Shown: positions 18,510-28,162, counted from the first letter of the stretch. The stretch: 64,000 bases of DNA from Miniphocaeibacter massiliensis (GCF_900232905.1 NZ_OCTQ01000001.1:620001-684000); one strand, 5' to 3'. A program made the numbers and translations. Notes: a model not told the origin generated them from the letters alone.

Positions 18510-19412
18510 CTATTCATTTGGAATAAATACTGAAAAAACTGTTCCTTTGCCAAGTAAAGATTTAACTTTAATATAACCTCCTTGTATATGAATAATCTGT
18601 CTAGAAAGATACAATCCTATACCAACTCCATTAATTTCAGAGACACTTTTACTTCTATAAAAACGTTGAAATATTTTATTTTGTTCATTTTCAGAAATTC
18701 CCATTCCTTCATCTACAATATCTATCTTTGTAAACATAGGATAACTTTCTGCTTTTAGCTCTATTACACTGTTTTCACTGCTGTACTTTATTGCATTATC
18801 CAAAATATTAGACAAAGCCTCTTTAGTCCATTTCAAATCAAAATTTGCATAACCATCTAGCTCTTTAAACTTAAATAAAATATTTTTTTCTAATAATTTA
18901 TTACTAAACTCGTCTTTCAAAGAACATAACAAATTTTTTACTGGCTGAATTTTCATATTAGGTTTAATCATTCCACTCTCAAATCTAGACATTTTTATTA
19001 GAGATTTTATCAAAAACTCTAACTTAAATGACTCACTAGTAATTAAAGGAACTTTTTCCAAATATTTATTTTTATTTTCTTCTAATAGCTGTGAATATAA
19101 AACTATATTAGAAATAGGTGTAATACATTGATGAGAAATATCTGAAATTAAAGTTTGTACCTGACTTCTTTTTTCTTCAATATCTTTTTCTGAAGCTTGA
19201 AATTTCAAAATAAAATTATAAAAACTATTCTCCAAAGAAGATAATCTAGTTTCATCATAACTTTTAATTTCAAGTTTGCCCTCTTTTGCATCATCGATCA
19301 TTTTCTTTAAACTATTTGTTAAATTTCTTTCCTTAACATTATAATGTCTATATATTAATAGATTTGCAAAAACACTCATAACAAGACAAATTGAAATAAT
19401 AAACACCGTCAT
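18510..19412 (-). CDS. Sensor histidine kinase, short intramembrane-sensing type
   Basis: 300 residues from ATG at 19412. The first ~20 residues are one hydrophobic helix with no extracellular sensor loop, so it probably senses through the membrane or the ABC transporter. The phosphoacceptor His is in DISHQCITPIS (about 97), the N box in LSNILDNAIKYS, and ATP-lid motifs in DEGMGIS and GVGIGLYLSRQI. I chose this start because GGGAGGAGG lies 7 bases upstream and the ATG overlaps the response-regulator stop as TAATG, giving coupled translation. Confidence 0.9.
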   Translation of the reverse strand: MTVFIISICLVMSVFANLLIYRHYNVKERNLTNSLKKMIDDAKEGKLEIKSYDETRLSSLENSFYNFILKFQASEKDIEEKRSQVQTLISDISHQCITPISNIVLYSQLLEENKNKYLEKVPLITSESFKLEFLIKSLIKMSRFESGMIKPNMKIQPVKNLLCSLKDEFSNKLLEKNILFKFKELDGYANFDLKWTKEALSNILDNAIKYSSENSVIELKAESYPMFTKIDIVDEGMGISENEQNKIFQRFYRSKSVSEINGVGIGLYLSRQIIHIQGGYIKVKSLLGKGTVFSVFIPNE

Positions 19413-20086
19413 TATAAATCCTCCTCCCAAGAATACCCTATTCCATAAACTGTCTTAATATAAAAAGGTTTAGTCGAATCTTTTTCTAACTTATCTCTAA
19501 GTCTTTTAACTAAAACTGTAAGAGCATGTTCCTCTATGTATTCAGATTCTCCAGACCAAATCTTATCGATTAGAAAACTGCGTTCTAATGTAATTTTTTT
19601 ATTGCTAATTAACAAAAAAAGTAGTCTTTGTTCTGTCTTACTGAGTCCAACTTTATTTCCTCTTACAACAAAAACCATCTTGTCAAAATCAAATAGAAAC
19701 TCTTCTGAAAAATATTTCCTTGAAGTTTTCGTTTTTCTTAATTGAACTTCAACTCTAGCTCTTAAAACCATTAAACTAAAAGGTTTAGTTATGTAATCAT
19801 CAGCCCCTTGTTCTAAACCTATAATAATATCAGACTCCATATTATTAGCAGAAATTATTATAATTGGGATATTACTTTTATTTCTTATCTCCTTTAAAAA
19901 GCTAAGCCCTAGACCATCTGGTAAATTTATATCTAATAAAATTAAATCGATACTTTCTCTAGAAATAACTTTTCTTGCCTCTTTTATCCTACTACATTGA
20001 TAAAAATTATAATCATTATTTTCAAGTGCTAATTTTATACCATCATTCAATTTCAAATCATCTTCTAAAATTAATATTTTTTTCAT
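19412..20086 (-). CDS. OmpR-family response regulator
   Basis: 224 residues from ATG at 20086 (GGTGGAG upstream; the extra 4 codons to 20098 begin with GTG inside that ribosome site). The receiver domain shows the acidic pair ILEDD, phosphoacceptor Asp in LILLDINLPDG (about 52) and Lys in YITKPF (about 102). The C-terminal winged helix ends TVYGIGYSWEEDL. It is the first gene of a run with the kinase and, after a gap, the ABC genes, a typical antimicrobial-peptide or envelope-stress layout. Confidence 0.92.
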   Translation of the reverse strand: MKKILILEDDLKLNDGIKLALENNDYNFYQCSRIKEARKVISRESIDLILLDINLPDGLGLSFLKEIRNKSNIPIIIISANNMESDIIIGLEQGADDYITKPFSLMVLRARVEVQLRKTKTSRKYFSEEFLFDFDKMVFVVRGNKVGLSKTEQRLLFLLISNKKITLERSFLIDKIWSGESEYIEEHALTVLVKRLRDKLEKDSTKPFYIKTVYGIGYSWEEDL

Positions 20087-20185
20087 ATAGAACTCCACCT
20101 AATCACATATAAAGTTTATTTCTAATTTTATATGACATAATCAATATACCTCTAATATACAATATATAGAAATTAACACAAATAA

Positions 20186-20220
20186 AAAAACACTTCCAAT
20201 TTTTTATTTAAAAGTGTTTT
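20186..20220. terminator. Hairpin terminator between ptsH and the response-regulator operon
   Basis: Stem AAACACTT / AAGTGTTT with a 16-base AT loop, flanked by A and T runs. On the minus strand it follows ptsH. Confidence 0.55.
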
Positions 20221-20258
20221 CAAGTTTCTATAAAATTATATATCATTATAAAATTCAC

Positions 20259-20519
20259 CTATAATTCATTTAATATAAAATCTTTTAAATGTTCCAGCGC
20301 CTTTTTTTCATCTTCTCCTTCACATTTAATAGTAATAGTTGAGCCTTTATTTGCTCCCATGCTTAAAACTGACAAAATGCTCTTTCCATCATACTCTACT
20401 CCATCTTCTCTTATTAAGGTTATTTTGCACGAAAATTTAACAGCTTCCCTTAAATACCTCGCTGCTGGTCTAGCATGTAACCCTTCATCATTATTCATAA
20501 TAACCTTTTCCTTTACCAT
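20259..20519 (-). CDS. ptsH: HPr-family phosphocarrier
   Basis: 86 residues from ATG at 20519, preferred over 20534 because GGAGG lies 8 bases before it. The active-site His is in GLHARPAA, where PEP-dependent phosphorylation occurs. The regulatory Ser region KSILSVLSMGA is also present, so HPr-kinase control via CcpA is possible. HPr shuttles phosphate from enzyme I to sugar EIIs. No enzyme I gene is adjacent. It is a stand-alone gene with a terminator behind it. Confidence 0.93.
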   Translation of the reverse strand: MVKEKVIMNNDEGLHARPAARYLREAVKFSCKITLIREDGVEYDGKSILSVLSMGANKGSTITIKCEGEDEKKALEHLKDFILNEL

Positions 20520-20585
20520 ATAACAATCCTCCATATATGTATTAGTTAGGATATCATAAGATACCCTAACTTTTACAGTGTATAT

Positions 20586-21131
20586 TTAATATGCTTTGAA
20601 CCTAGAAGATGGTGCTCCACAAATTGGGCATTTTTCTTCTTCACCAGTTATAGTAACAAATCCACAAACTGGACATAACAATATTTTTTCTGCATCTAAA
20701 TCTTTAGCTGCATCAACAGCTTCTTTAGCTTTTCCAAAAAGTTCAGCATGTACTTTTTCTGCTTCAATAGCAAATCTCATAGCACTAACTGCTGCTTTCT
20801 CTTCTTGCATTTCTGCAACCTCAATATAAGCTGGATACATTTCAGTATATTCAAAAACTTCTCCGCCTATAGCTCCTTCTAAGTTTTCTGAAGTAGTTCC
20901 TATACCAAATCCTGCCATACTAGCAACTAAGAAGTCCCCTTTAACATCTTTCATTGCCTTAAAATGTAATCCTGCATGTACCTTTTCTGCATCTGCTGTG
21001 CAGTGGAATAATCTTTCTACATTAGGAAAACCATCTTTTCCTGCATGTTCCCCCCAAATATCATATCTGTTTCTAGCTTGTGATTCTCCACCAAAAGCTG
21101 ACTGTAAATTTGCTTGTGTCATCGCTTTCAT
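20586..21131 (-). CDS. rbr: Rubrerythrin
   Basis: 181 residues. The N-terminal ferritin-like domain carries di-iron Glu/His residues in GGESQARNRY, EKVHAGLHF and AIEAEKVHAELF. The C-terminal rubredoxin-like domain has CPVCG (about 153) and CPICGAP (about 169). It reduces hydrogen peroxide in anaerobes using NAD(P)H-derived electrons and indicates an oxygen-sensitive host. GGGGGTTATACAA precedes the ATG. Monocistronic by position. Confidence 0.96.
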   Translation of the reverse strand: MKAMTQANLQSAFGGESQARNRYDIWGEHAGKDGFPNVERLFHCTADAEKVHAGLHFKAMKDVKGDFLVASMAGFGIGTTSENLEGAIGGEVFEYTEMYPAYIEVAEMQEEKAAVSAMRFAIEAEKVHAELFGKAKEAVDAAKDLDAEKILLCPVCGFVTITGEEEKCPICGAPSSRFKAY

Positions 21132-21211
21132 TTGTATAACCCCCTTGTTTTTATATTAACTATCCTAACACATTTTATGCTTATAGTCTAGTTTTTTTGT
21201 AATCATTACAA

Positions 21212-22270
21212 TTATATATAATTTCTTTTCATTCTTTCTTCTATAGCTTTCTTTCTACCAGACTCTTCTCCCATTTCACTAGAATCTAATTTATCTATCC
21301 AATTTAATGCTTTTCCAGTACCTCTTACAACTGCTGTAACAGGTCCTTCTGCAAGACGAACTTTAATTCCAATTTTTTCTTGAATTTTTTTATCAAATCC
21401 AGTAATTAAACTTCCTCCACCTGTCATTAAAGCACCTCTTTCGAAAAGATCTGCTGCAAGTTCTGGTGGTGTTTGCTCCAAAACATCATGGACTGTATCT
21501 ACAATTTTATTTAGTGGTTTGGATAACGCTTCTGATATATCTGAAGAAGTTATAAAAACATGCATAGGAAGTCCATTAATTAAATTTCTTCCCCTTACTT
21601 CATATAACTCATCATCATCTCTAGGGTATGCTGTTGCTATGTTAATTTTAATATCTTCTGCAGTTCTTTCCCCTATAATCATATTGTATTTTCTCTTAAT
21701 ATAATTTGCTATAGCCATGTCACATTCGTCACCTGCTATTGGAATAGAACTATTTATAATAATACCTCCTAGTGAAATAACGGCAACATCAGTAGTACCT
21801 CCGCCAATATCTATAATCATACTTCCACCTGCATCACCTATATCTACTCCTGCTCCTATAGCAGCTGCAAGAGGTTCTTCTATTAAATATGTTTTGTATG
21901 CTCCTGCATATTTACTAGCTTGAATAACAGCTCTTCTTTGAACTTGAGTTATTTCACTAGGTACACAGATTACAACATTTGGTTTTACAAAAGATTTTCC
22001 CAATGTTTTTTGAATAAAATAAGTAAGCATTTTTTCAGTAGTGTTAAAATCTGCAATAACCCCATCTTTCATAGGACGAGTTGCAATAATATTACCAGGA
22101 GTTCTTCCCAACATTTTCTTAGCTTCTTTTCCTACGGACAAAACTTTGCCAGTATAACTGTCCATTGCAACAACTGAAGGTTCGTTTAGCATAACCCCCT
22201 TACCTCTCATATATACCAAAACAGTAGCTGTACCTAAATCTATCGCAACATTTTTTCTTAAATTTGCCAT
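21212..22270 (-). CDS. mreB: MreB-family bacterial actin, cell shape determinant
   Basis: 352 residues from ATG at 22270 (MANLRKNVAIDLGT). GAGAGGAAG sits 8 bases upstream, while the track-length start at 22300 lacks a ribosome site. Actin-fold signatures: phosphate-1 IDLGTATVLVY (about 10), phosphate-2 MIIDIGGGTTDVAVISL (about 160) and adenosine GALMTGGGSLITGFD (about 286). It polymerises under the membrane to guide wall synthesis. mreC and mreD are not adjacent, so this may be an Mbl/MreBH-type paralogue. The frames on the plus strand here are shadows. Confidence 0.93.
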   Translation of the reverse strand: MANLRKNVAIDLGTATVLVYMRGKGVMLNEPSVVAMDSYTGKVLSVGKEAKKMLGRTPGNIIATRPMKDGVIADFNTTEKMLTYFIQKTLGKSFVKPNVVICVPSEITQVQRRAVIQASKYAGAYKTYLIEEPLAAAIGAGVDIGDAGGSMIIDIGGGTTDVAVISLGGIIINSSIPIAGDECDMAIANYIKRKYNMIIGERTAEDIKINIATAYPRDDDELYEVRGRNLINGLPMHVFITSSDISEALSKPLNKIVDTVHDVLEQTPPELAADLFERGALMTGGGSLITGFDKKIQEKIGIKVRLAEGPVTAVVRGTGKALNWIDKLDSSEMGEESGRKKAIEERMKRNYI

Positions 22271-22517
22271 TTGTTTCTTCCTCTCATAAATATAAAACAT
22301 TTATATATAAACTCTTAAAGTTTAAATTTCTTTTCTTTTTATTTTACTATAAAATTAAAAATATACATACTCAATATAAGTATATATCAAAAATGATTAA
22401 TATAAAATCTCTAATACAGTTTAATATTTTATATTTTCAAATAATTGTAACAAATCTCATTGTTGAAATGTATTAATTAGTAAGATAAGGTTTTTTATAA
22501 AATTTAAGGAGTAAAAA

Positions 22518-22736
22518 ACGAAAAAGTTTTTAAAATATATAATAATTACAATACTATTAATATTATTATTCATATCAGCAATATTTCACGATACAATCAA
22601 AAATAATTATATTTATAGTATTTTCACTAAAATCTTTTTAGAAATAATTATATTTCTAGTACTTTTTAAATTAGTAAATAAACTTTCTAAAAAATTACAT
22701 ATCTATAGGAATAAAATTAAAGGAAGTAAGTTATGA
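22518..22736 (+). CDS. Small membrane protein with an apparent ACG start
   Basis: A 72-codon frame opens at ACG (22518), 7 bases after AAGGAG. It begins KKFLKYIIITILLILLFI after the initiator and has two hydrophobic helices with a basic C-terminus (YRNKIKGSKL). It overlaps the next gene by ATGA. Composition and ribosome site support a real gene. Either ACG acts as a weak initiator or an ATG mutated to ACG and the gene is dying. Confidence 0.45.
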   Translation, partial: TKKFLKYIIITILLILLFISAIFHDTIKNNYIYSIFTKIFLEIIIFLVLFKLVNKLSKKLHIYRNKIKGSKL

Positions 22737-23215
22737 CTAAAAAACATATGAAAATAACAAATAATATAGTATTTGCAGTTATCTCATTAATATATTTTAT
22801 AGTAGGTTGTAAAACAAATTTTATAACTAGAGAAAATTATTATAATAGACTTATATTTCCTCTTACAACATTATTATTGTTGAAAATTATCATATTATTA
22901 TTAAAAAAAGATATGACTTCTAAAAAATTAATATCATCATGTCTCTTTGTAAACTTTTGGATAATTTTTTTTGAAATAGATTCTTATATTAATAATTCAC
23001 TTTTGAATACCTTACATAACAAAAACATACCTATGTATAATTTATTTGTTAACATAATGTACTCATTACTTTTCACTATTATTTCGCTATTACAAATTAA
23101 AAATCTAAAACTAAACTTTTCTAAAACACCTTTATCTTTTAAATTTAATACTCTACTGAACATAATTTTATCTTTGTATTTTTTAATAAAATTTATAATA
23201 ATATTAAACTATTAA
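22733..23215 (+). CDS. Membrane protein of unknown function
   Basis: 160 residues with about five hydrophobic helices (12-25, 40-58, 66-82, 100-117, 138-157). Its ATG overlaps the stop of the upstream frame (ATGA), and AAAGGAAG lies upstream, so it is translated with that gene. No motif or family recognised. It is the second of four small plus-strand genes between mreB and the surface-protein terminator. Confidence 0.6.
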   Translation: MTKKHMKITNNIVFAVISLIYFIVGCKTNFITRENYYNRLIFPLTTLLLLKIIILLLKKDMTSKKLISSCLFVNFWIIFFEIDSYINNSLLNTLHNKNIPMYNLFVNIMYSLLFTIISLLQIKNLKLNFSKTPLSFKFNTLLNIILSLYFLIKFIIILNY

Positions 23216-23292
23216 ATTAATATTATTATAAATTTAGGGTATAGAAGAAATATATTAACAGCTAATTTTTAATATTTAATTAGGAGCATTAT

Positions 23293-23481
23293 ATGAAATT
23301 ACAGTATATTTTAAACTTCTTTATCTTTGTTGTATTATTATTTTTTGTAAATAAAACATTGGAGATAGTAAAGTTATTTACTAAAAATGATAATATTGCT
23401 CTTGCAGTTATAATTGTTGTGTATATAATAATATTGTTTATATCAACTAAAATCATAAAAAATATAATGGAGAAAAAGTAA
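23293..23481 (+). CDS. Two-helix small membrane protein
   Basis: 62 residues with two hydrophobic helices (about 4-22 and 35-54) and a basic tail ending MEKK. TTAGGAG precedes the ATG. It abuts the BFD-like gene directly (stop then ATG with no gap), so the two form a translational unit. No family recognised. Confidence 0.6.
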   Translation: MKLQYILNFFIFVVLLFFVNKTLEIVKLFTKNDNIALAVIIVVYIIILFISTKIIKNIMEKK

Positions 23482-23697
23482 ATGGAAAATAAAGAACAAT
23501 TAATAATGGATAAATTAACAAAAATATGTACTTGTAAATCTATATCTAGGTATAAAATTAAACAAGTTATTGAAAAAGGCTTTGATGATATAGAAGCAGT
23601 TAGAAAAAAAACAGGTGCAGGCTCAGGATACTGTAAAGGAAAGAACTGTACAGAGCCAATACAAGAATTAATAGATAATTATTGGGAAGATAAATAA
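23482..23697 (+). CDS. BFD-like [2Fe-2S]-binding protein
   Basis: 71 residues. Four cysteines in the BFD pattern: C-x-C in KICTCKSIS (about 17-19), then C-x4-C in SGYCKGKNCTEP (about 51-56), with the intervening helix VIEKGFDDIEAVRKKTGAGSG typical of the family. BFD-like domains carry a 2Fe-2S cluster and serve in iron release or as domains of redox enzymes. Here it is a stand-alone protein following small membrane proteins. Confidence 0.82.
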   Translation: MENKEQLIMDKLTKICTCKSISRYKIKQVIEKGFDDIEAVRKKTGAGSGYCKGKNCTEPIQELIDNYWEDK

Positions 23698-23741
23698 ACT
23701 AAGAGGTAGATATATTAGAATATCTACCTCTTAGTTTATTT
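23694..23741. terminator. Strong bidirectional terminator between the BFD-like gene and the surface-protein gene
   Basis: Long stem AAACTAAGAGGTAGATAT / ATATCTACCTCTTAGTTT, followed by T-rich DNA on the plus strand. It serves both converging genes. Confidence 0.85.
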
Positions 23742-26700
23742 TATTTGTTTATATAATCCATAACTACCTTAGGTACAGATGTCTTATTTGAAAGAACTAT
23801 TGGTGCTTTGTTCTTTGATGCATATACTGAACCTACTATTGCATCTGGGAAGTTCTCGCCACTTGCTATTACTATATGATTTGGTGTTGGATATACAGAT
23901 TTTGCAATTTTTACTGATGTGTCGTATCTGTTTGCTCCTGATATCCTTGTGGATTTTGTAATTTTATTTACTGTACTTTGTGCTTTATTTGAAACCGCTA
24001 CTTCTCCTCCACCTATTGTAACTTTTCCTACTTTCCAACCCTTTAATGCTTTTTCTGTGTTTTGTTCTAATTCTTTTGATGTTGTTAGTAGTATTGGTGT
24101 GTTATTTTGCATAGCTTTTGTTGTCATTGCTATTGCATCTGGGAAGTTTTCTCCTGAAACAAGTATTGCTTCTGTTTTGTCTCCGCCTTCTTTTCTTATT
24201 CTTTCTCCTACTTTAACTGCTGTTCCATATCTACTCGCTCCCACTATTCTTTCTATTTTATATTTTGATAGTGGTTTTTCTACGTTTTTAGATATTGCTC
24301 CTTCTCCACCTATTATTATTATTTTTGTAGGTGAAAGTCTTTGTATTTCTGTTAGTATTTCTTTTGGAAGACTTGCTTTACTTGTTAATAGTATTGGTGA
24401 GTCCATTGTGTTTGCTAGTACTGTTGCTGTTAATTTGTCTGCATAGTTTTCTCCACTTGCAAGTATTACTATATCTGCTTTTTTGTAAGAGTTTTTACTA
24501 ACGCTTACTGATGTTGTATATCTATTTGAGCCTGCTAGTCTTGTTGGTTTGTACTTGCTTAGTTGTTTTGATATGTTGTTACTTAAGACTGCATCTCCTC
24601 CTACTAATGTTATTTTCTTTGTTTCTGGTACTGTAGGGTTTTCTTTATATTTTGCATATAGTGTTAGGTTACTTGTTACTGGCAATTCAAAGTTATATGC
24701 TTTTGTAAGTTCTTTGTCTGTGTACCAGCCTTCAAAGCTATGGTTTACTTTACTTACTTTTTCTGGTGTTATTTTATTTCCTTCTTCTACTGTAATTTCT
24801 TTTGCTGTTGTTGTTCCATCTATAAATTTTCCACCATTTGGTTCATATCTTACTGTATGTTCTACATAGTCTTTTAACTGTGCATATAGTGTTATTTTTT
24901 CTTTATAGCTATTTTCATCAATATTTAATACAACATTTAGTGGATATTCTGTTCCTGTTCCATCTGCTTTTGTATTCCAGCTAACTATACTTTTTCCTTC
25001 TATTGTAAAATCTTTTCTTCCCTTTGTTTTGTATTCTTCTAGTACAGATACATCGGTATCTTTACCTAGTTCTACCTCTCCATTCATATATATAACTTCG
25101 TATTTTAATGGTACTCTACTATATGTGTCTGGGTTTGTTCCATCGTAGTTTGTTACAAATTCATTTGTTGTATTGTATAATGTTCCTGTCTTTTCGCCTA
25201 TCCAACTATCTGTATATGGATAGCTTCCTTTTGGAAGATAGGTATATTCCACAAATTTAATTTTTTCTCCTAAAGTAATACTTTCTAATGAGAAAGTATT
25301 TCCGAATATACCACTCATAAAATCAACATTACTAGTATCCCAATTTGATAAATCTAGAGTTTTTAATGAACTTGCTCCGAAAAACATATATGACATACTA
25401 TTAACTTTACTAGTATCCCAATTTGATACATTTAAGTTTTTCAATGTAGTAGCATTATTAAACATATATCTCATATTAGTAACATTACTAGTATCCCAGT
25501 TTGATGCTTCTATACTTTCTAATGAACTAGCCCCAAAAAACATATATGATATATTAATAACATTACTTGTATCCCATCTTGATGCATCTAAACTTTTTAA
25601 TGAACTAGCTTCACTAAACATATATGACATATTAGTAACATTACTTGTATCCCATCTTGATGCATCTAAACTTTTTAATGAACTAGCTTCACTAAACATA
25701 TATGACATATTAGTAACATTACTTGTATCCCAACTTGATACATTTAGACTTTTTAATGAACTTGCTCCAGAAAACATACCTGACATAGTAATAACATTAC
25801 TTGTATCCCAGTTTGATACATCTAAATTTTCTAGTGAACTAGTTTCTGAAAACATGCCTGACATATATACAACATTACTTGTATCCCAATTTGATACATC
25901 TAAACTTTCTAATGAACCTGTGCCAAAAAACACTCTATACATATTTGCAACATTGCTAGTATCCCAACTTGATACATTTAGACTTTTTAATGAACTTGCT
26001 CCATAAAACATAAGTTCCATACGAGTAACATTACTTGTATCCCAGCTGGATATATCTAGATTCTCTAATGAACTAGTTCCATTAAACATACTTGACATAT
26101 TAGTAACTTTACTTGTATCCCAACTGGATATATCTAAATTCTCTAATGAACTATTACTTACAAACATATATGAAATATCAGTAACATTACTTGTATTCCA
26201 TGTTGATATATCTAAACTTTCTAATGAATTTACTCCTTCAAACATACTATTCATCGAAGTAACATTGCTAGTATTTAAATTATTTCCATTTTCTATACTT
26301 TTTAAATTATTTAAATATTTTCCATTTAAGTTACTACTAAAAAGATACCTACTATCAGCAGGTGCTACTACCTCTCCAGCTAATGTGATTTTTAAGATAT
26401 CTGAACTTGATACTTCCTCTTTATTCCAAGGAGAATTATTATAATCAGTTAATTCTCCTGCACCTACAACAAGTTCTCCTGTATCATAGTAAAATGTCCA
26501 TGGACATGTTCCCCATGTTCCTGTTACTGTATATCCTGGTACTGGGTTTTCTTTATATTTTGCATATAATGTTATATCACTTGTTACTGCTAATTCAAAG
26601 TTATATGCTTTTGTAAGTTCTTTGTCTGTATACCACCCTTCAAAACTATGGTTTTCTTTACTTACATTTTCTGGTGTTATTTTATTTCCTTTTTCTACTT

Positions 26701-28162
26701 TAATTTTTTTTGCTGTTGTTGTTCCATCAGTAAATTGCCCACCATTTGGTTCATATCTTACTGTATATTCTACATAGTCTTCTAGCTGTGCATATAGAAC
26801 CATTGTTACTATATAACTATGTACGTCTATATTTAATACAGAATTTAGTGGATATTTTTTTCCTGTTCCATCTGCTTTTTTATTCCAACTAACTATCTTT
26901 TTCCCTTCTATTGTAAATTCTTTTCCATCTTTTGTTTTGTATTCATCTAATACAGATATATTACCATCTCTACCTAATTCTGTATCACCATTCATATATA
27001 TAACTTCGTACTTTAATGGTATTCTATTATATATATCTGGATTTGTTCCATCGTAATTTGTTACAAATTCATTTGTTGTATTATATAACTTCCCTGTATT
27101 TTTACCTAACCAGCTATCTGAATATGGAAAACTTCCTGTTGGTAATCCATTATATTCATTAAATTTAAAGTTTTTTCCTAAGCAAATACTTCCTAGTGCT
27201 TTAGTTTGATAAAACATATCAACCATATAAACATTACTAGCATTCCAGTTAGATAAATCTAGACTTTTTAATGATATAGCTTGGTAAAACATATTTGCCA
27301 TATTTCTAGTATTACTTACATCCCAGTTTGATACATCTAGACTTTTTAATGAACCCGCTCCTCGAAACATACCTTCCATATTTTTTACATTACTTACATC
27401 CCAGTTTGATACATCTAGACTTTTTAATGAACCTGCACCAAAAAATACCCTATACATATTTGTAACATTGCTAGTATCCCAACTTGATACATTTAGATTT
27501 TCTAATGAATAAGTTCCAGAAAACATAGCTGACATACTAGTAACATTACTTGTATCCCAGTTTGATACATCTAAACTTTTTAACGAAGTAGCGCTATAAA
27601 ACATAACTGACATACTAGTAACATTACTTGTATCCCAACTTGATACATCTATACTTTCTAATGAGCCTAAGCAATAAAACATATATGACATATTAGTAAC
27701 ATTGCTTGTATCTAAATTATTTCCATTTTCTATGTATTTTAATTCACCTAAATATTTTTGAGAGTTATGACTACTAAAAAGATAGCTACTATTAGCAGGT
27801 GCTATTACTTCTCCATCTAAAGTGATTTTCAAGATATCTAAAGATGGTATTTCACCTTTATTCCATGGAGAATTTGTATAACCAGTTAATTCTCCTGCCC
27901 CTATAACAAGTTCTCCTGTATCTGCGTGAAATGTCCAATGACATGTTCCCCATGTTCCTGTTACTGTATTTTCACCTTGTTTTGTTATATTCTCTTTTAC
28001 TAGTTCTTCAACCTCTTCTTTTTCTACTGTTAAGTCTTCGCTAACTTTAACTTCTTCTTTTGGTAAATCGTTTTCTATTGTTGTAGCATACACAGGTACT
28101 ACTTGAAACAAAATACTAAGTAATAATAAACTTGCTAAAATAACTTTACTTTTCTCTTTCAT
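23741..28162 (-). CDS. Giant surface protein: duplicated BspA-type (DUF285) repeats, InlB-like domains and CWB2 wall anchor
   Basis: 1473 residues. Signal peptide 1-26, then an acidic linker. Module 1 (about 66-540) starts VTGTWGTCHWTF, contains six or so 26-residue repeats of the type LKSLDVSNWDTSNVT-x-M-x-x-MF, and closes with an InlB/Flg_new-like domain (YEPNGGQF, FEGWYTDKELTKAYNF). Module 2 (about 544-1175) is a second copy of the same plan with about twelve repeats. Three CWB2 repeats (about 1184-1473: RLAGSNRYTTSVSVS, RIVGASRYGTAVKVG, RISGANRYDTSVKIA) hold it non-covalently to the cell wall. No LPxTG is present. Probably an adhesin. Long plus-strand frames inside it are shadows. Confidence 0.93.
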   Translation of the reverse strand: MKEKSKVILASLLLLSILFQVVPVYATTIENDLPKEEVKVSEDLTVEKEEVEELVKENITKQGENTVTGTWGTCHWTFHADTGELVIGAGELTGYTNSPWNKGEIPSLDILKITLDGEVIAPANSSYLFSSHNSQKYLGELKYIENGNNLDTSNVTNMSYMFYCLGSLESIDVSSWDTSNVTSMSVMFYSATSLKSLDVSNWDTSNVTSMSAMFSGTYSLENLNVSSWDTSNVTNMYRVFFGAGSLKSLDVSNWDVSNVKNMEGMFRGAGSLKSLDVSNWDVSNTRNMANMFYQAISLKSLDLSNWNASNVYMVDMFYQTKALGSICLGKNFKFNEYNGLPTGSFPYSDSWLGKNTGKLYNTTNEFVTNYDGTNPDIYNRIPLKYEVIYMNGDTELGRDGNISVLDEYKTKDGKEFTIEGKKIVSWNKKADGTGKKYPLNSVLNIDVHSYIVTMVLYAQLEDYVEYTVRYEPNGGQFTDGTTTAKKIKVEKGNKITPENVSKENHSFEGWYTDKELTKAYNFELAVTSDITLYAKYKENPVPGYTVTGTWGTCPWTFYYDTGELVVGAGELTDYNNSPWNKEEVSSSDILKITLAGEVVAPADSRYLFSSNLNGKYLNNLKSIENGNNLNTSNVTSMNSMFEGVNSLESLDISTWNTSNVTDISYMFVSNSSLENLDISSWDTSKVTNMSSMFNGTSSLENLDISSWDTSNVTRMELMFYGASSLKSLNVSSWDTSNVANMYRVFFGTGSLESLDVSNWDTSNVVYMSGMFSETSSLENLDVSNWDTSNVITMSGMFSGASSLKSLNVSSWDTSNVTNMSYMFSEASSLKSLDASRWDTSNVTNMSYMFSEASSLKSLDASRWDTSNVINISYMFFGASSLESIEASNWDTSNVTNMRYMFNNATTLKNLNVSNWDTSKVNSMSYMFFGASSLKTLDLSNWDTSNVDFMSGIFGNTFSLESITLGEKIKFVEYTYLPKGSYPYTDSWIGEKTGTLYNTTNEFVTNYDGTNPDTYSRVPLKYEVIYMNGEVELGKDTDVSVLEEYKTKGRKDFTIEGKSIVSWNTKADGTGTEYPLNVVLNIDENSYKEKITLYAQLKDYVEHTVRYEPNGGKFIDGTTTAKEITVEEGNKITPEKVSKVNHSFEGWYTDKELTKAYNFELPVTSNLTLYAKYKENPTVPETKKITLVGGDAVLSNNISKQLSKYKPTRLAGSNRYTTSVSVSKNSYKKADIVILASGENYADKLTATVLANTMDSPILLTSKASLPKEILTEIQRLSPTKIIIIGGEGAISKNVEKPLSKYKIERIVGASRYGTAVKVGERIRKEGGDKTEAILVSGENFPDAIAMTTKAMQNNTPILLTTSKELEQNTEKALKGWKVGKVTIGGGEVAVSNKAQSTVNKITKSTRISGANRYDTSVKIAKSVYPTPNHIVIASGENFPDAIVGSVYASKNKAPIVLSNKTSVPKVVMDYINK
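25561..25716. repeat. Exact 78-bp tandem duplication inside the surface-protein gene
   Basis: The segments 25561-25638 and 25639-25716 are identical by eye. They encode one 26-residue repeat twice, the LDASRWDTSNV unit; neighbouring repeats differ at several positions. This marks a recent slippage or unequal-crossover event that lengthens the repeat domain in frame. Confidence 0.85.

Noticed and set aside
23919-24869. Plus-strand frames of 175 and 106 codons opposite the surface-protein C-terminus
   Set aside because: Antisense shadows of the CWB2 repeats; they lack ribosome sites and mirror codon bias of the real gene.
25300-27720. Regularly spaced near-identical repeats that could suggest a CRISPR array
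   Set aside because: The repeats have a 78-base period, are continuous in one long frame and encode the 26-residue BspA-type unit; there are no unique spacers or cas genes.
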